In this document: positions 61,697-64,000 of the stretch, piece after piece | Numbering within the stretch: position 1 is the stretch's first letter | Layout: each line of letters starts with the position of its first letter | Source: Owenia fusiformis | Lineage: Eukaryota > Annelida > Polychaeta > Sabellida > Oweniidae | Direction of reading: 5' to 3' | Length of the DNA: 64,000 bases | Assembly: GCA_903813345.2 (NCBI GenBank) | Contig: CAIIXF020000004.1 | Coordinates: 19,752,477-19,816,476 of the forward strand | Position numbers and translations under genes: made by a program | The notes under the pieces: generated by a model | Databases searched by the model: none | Told to the model about the DNA's origin: nothing | Seen by the model: the letters and a program-made list of their open reading frames with translations, nothing else

Positions 61697-64000
61697 GTAA
61701 GAATATAACGCTAGAAAAGGTTTTGCTTTCGGCTACATGTCCCTTTGCAGCAATTTTGACAATTTGAGGAATCTATGCGTCGGTATCTCAGAAGGCCATG
61801 CCCTTATAAAAAAAATCAACCTTGAAAGTCCGAATTTAAACCGTTTCCACCAATCATTGAATAATGATTGTTTCAACTACCAAGATCAAAGGAAAAACCA
61901 TTGTACGATGATAAGCAATCATTGTGCAACCATTGTGTTCAACCAAGCGAAGTCAACTCTTTTTCAATGAATGCGCAACCGTTTCTATACAATCATTGTA
62001 ATCTGAAACCATCGTAAACTGCAACCATTTCACATTGAAATGTAAATGGTTGCAATTTGTTTTGTTCAATGATTACATAGTTCAACCCCTGCAACCATCC
62101 TGAATTAGTATCGTTCCAAAAAATTATCATTTTACCTGAATTAAAATTATCTTTAAGTAAGGATTTGAATCTACCTCTATTAAACAATAGTATATTAGGA
62201 TATTTTTTCTGCAAGCATACATGCATGTTTATTATAGTAAATAACTTAATTCATGTTAATATGTTTCTTTCTCCAGTATGAATTTAGGAATGCGATACCA
62301 GACTAGTTTTCCACTCAATGGCATATGATAATTTATGTTCTCTGTCATTTACATTATTTACACAAATTAAAAGTACCATATTTAGTATTTATTTCCCTTT
62401 ATCAGATATTGCCAAAATGATGTTAATTATGAAAAGAATTGAGCAAAATTCCAATTTGGTTAAGAAATTGACCAAGGAACATCTTAAGATTTCCTTTAAA
62501 CTTAACAAAATCACAAGATGAGACACAATGGTTTTTGTTCATGACTGATGATCAAACAATACCTACTACATATTGATATTCTCATGGGTTTAGGCAAATC
62601 AGAATGCTTGAACAGCCAATTAAAACGGTTGAACAGCTAATTAAAACGGTTGAACAGCTATATAAAACGGTTGAACAGCTAATTAAAATGCTTGACCAGA
62701 AATAGGGTTCATATTCCTAGTTTCTGTTATATTTATTTTCATATTGTGTTATACTATATATATTTTTTTATTCTCTATTTCATGCAGAGGGGGGGGGGGG
62801 GGGGCAAAAATTTGAAAAGCGTTTTCAGATTTTTGAGGGTTTATTTCTTTATTCAATTACTTTAATAAGTGCTGAGAAATCTCAAATAGCAAGTATATGA
62901 AACTGCAAATACTATTTTCTGAATTTTTTATTTCATTTTTATTTAGTTTTTTTACCATGGGCATTCAATAAATTGAAAGTTCATGGCTTTACTGTATTCA
63001 CTAGGGCATAGCATTTGTACTGAAACTTGTTTTCAGTTTAAATAATATGTGTCAATGATTAAAAACAACAAAAAAAACAGGGCTTATTTTTCAAAACTCT
63101 CAACTTGAAAAAATCTGGAGGAAAATATGGGAAATTTTCTTTGGCAAATTATTTATCATGTTCTGTGTATGGAATAATTAAATTACATAGGATGCTTCCT
63201 TTATAGCAGACTCTAATCAAACTGAGAGTCTCTCTGTTATAAGGTTTGTTTTGCCTTGCCGAATTACTTTTGTTTTGTTTATGGATTAATGGATTAATAA
63301 AGTTTCTTTAGACACATCCTTCAAAGCAGACTCTAATCAAACTAAAGAGACTGAGTCTTTCTGTAATCAGAATTTTTTAAGTTATGCTTATTGACTTAAT
63401 TATTTAAAACACATCCTTTACTGTCTGATTGCATTTTCTCTATCAAATCAAAAATATCAAATCAATAAACAGATTATTTTCTGATTGAAGGATTTCTTCC
63501 TTCCAGACAGATTTTCCCTCCTTTATAATTGTGACAATTACTCAGGTGAAGGTGAAGTATAGGTGTCTGAATTTGTAAAATTCAAGACTTGACCCAATCA
63601 AAATTATTTCAAATGTTTTTGCAATAACTTAAAAAGTAGTGAAGGGATTTTGTAAAAATGATTGTCATGACAGCGAGGGGATTTGCTATGCCTTAGCATT
63701 GCTGTTATCTAGATAATATATATGTGAGTGGGACAATCACCATCCTTCAAGGTTAGATGGAAATTGGTTCAATATATTTTCATTCACAAGATAAGTTTAC
63801 TAAACTATTTCAATATTTTAAATATCTTTTTGATCAAAAAAATTAAATTCTGACATGTATGCATGAAATACATACATTTGAAATATATATTTTAAAGAGC
63901 AATATAATTATTTTATGTTGTATTGAGATAATATTGCCATAGGTTTAAAGGGTTGCATTCGATTGAAACGGTTGCAAGAAATTCAATCAAAATTGTGAAG
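61697..64000. other. Intron or flank at the right edge
   Basis: 61840-62100 has several copies of 'gcaaccatt' and its complement arranged as small palindromes ('tgcaaccatttcacattgaa' then 'atgtaaatggttgca'). A good acceptor at 62275 would add only a valine and a stop to the preceding exon, so I do not use it. 62606-62697 is a 21-bp tandem repeat (gttgaacagctaattaaaac, four copies). 62789-62804 is a run of 16 G. 63195-63370 holds two copies of 'agcagactctaatcaaact'. No exon recognised. Confidence 0.5.

Noticed and set aside
62275-62283. Terminal exon giving V-stop for the secreted-protein gene
   Set aside because: The acceptor is good, but known relatives continue well beyond this point (as I recall them), so a truncation here seems less likely than an exon outside the window.

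Overview
The window is nuclear DNA from an animal: AT-rich, intron-rich and crowded with mobile elements. There are no bacterial-style operons. Four spliced protein genes can be rebuilt exon by exon from GT/AG sites and reading phase. The mix of genes (a CENP-Q homologue, an NR2E nuclear receptor of the invertebrate HR83 type, and a secreted family I know from oyster-like genomes) points to a marine invertebrate, probably a lophotrochozoan such as a mollusc. That assignment is an inference.

Layout. 1-2.9 kb: a tRNA-like gene and foldback repeats. 3.0-17.9 kb (+): eight-exon CENP-Q homologue (kinetochore CCAN subunit, 269 aa). Its introns hold several MITEs, a 2-kb foldback element, a 64-bp minisatellite of about 43 copies and a 20-bp minisatellite. 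18-21.4 kb: repeats. 21.4-35.1 kb (+): ten-exon gene for a secreted, GPI-anchored, cysteine-containing protein of 559 aa that I cannot name; its second intron carries a 6.2-kb inverted-repeat element. 36.7-43.6 kb (-): seven-exon NR2E nuclear receptor, 414 aa. 44-51 kb: a 39-bp minisatellite, MITEs and a 1,177-bp block repeated three times in tandem. 51.4 kb to beyond the right edge (+): a secreted extracellular protein with at least nine exons, whose 3' end lies outside the window.

The most striking pattern is that three of the large minisatellites are made of exon-intron junctions. In the receptor gene a 109-bp unit holds the 3' splice site and the first 84 nt of the zinc-finger exon (18 extra copies). 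In the last gene a 77-bp unit holds a 3' splice site plus 61 nt of exon (34 extra copies), and a 51-bp unit holds 31 nt of exon plus its 5' splice site (about 23 extra copies). In each case the working junction sits at the coding edge of the array and the spare copies fill the intron with decoy splice sites. Reading from the decoys I checked runs into a stop codon.

The genes are unrelated in function (chromosome segregation, cell surface, transcription, extracellular matrix or surface). They do not form a pathway; what they share is repeat-driven intron growth.
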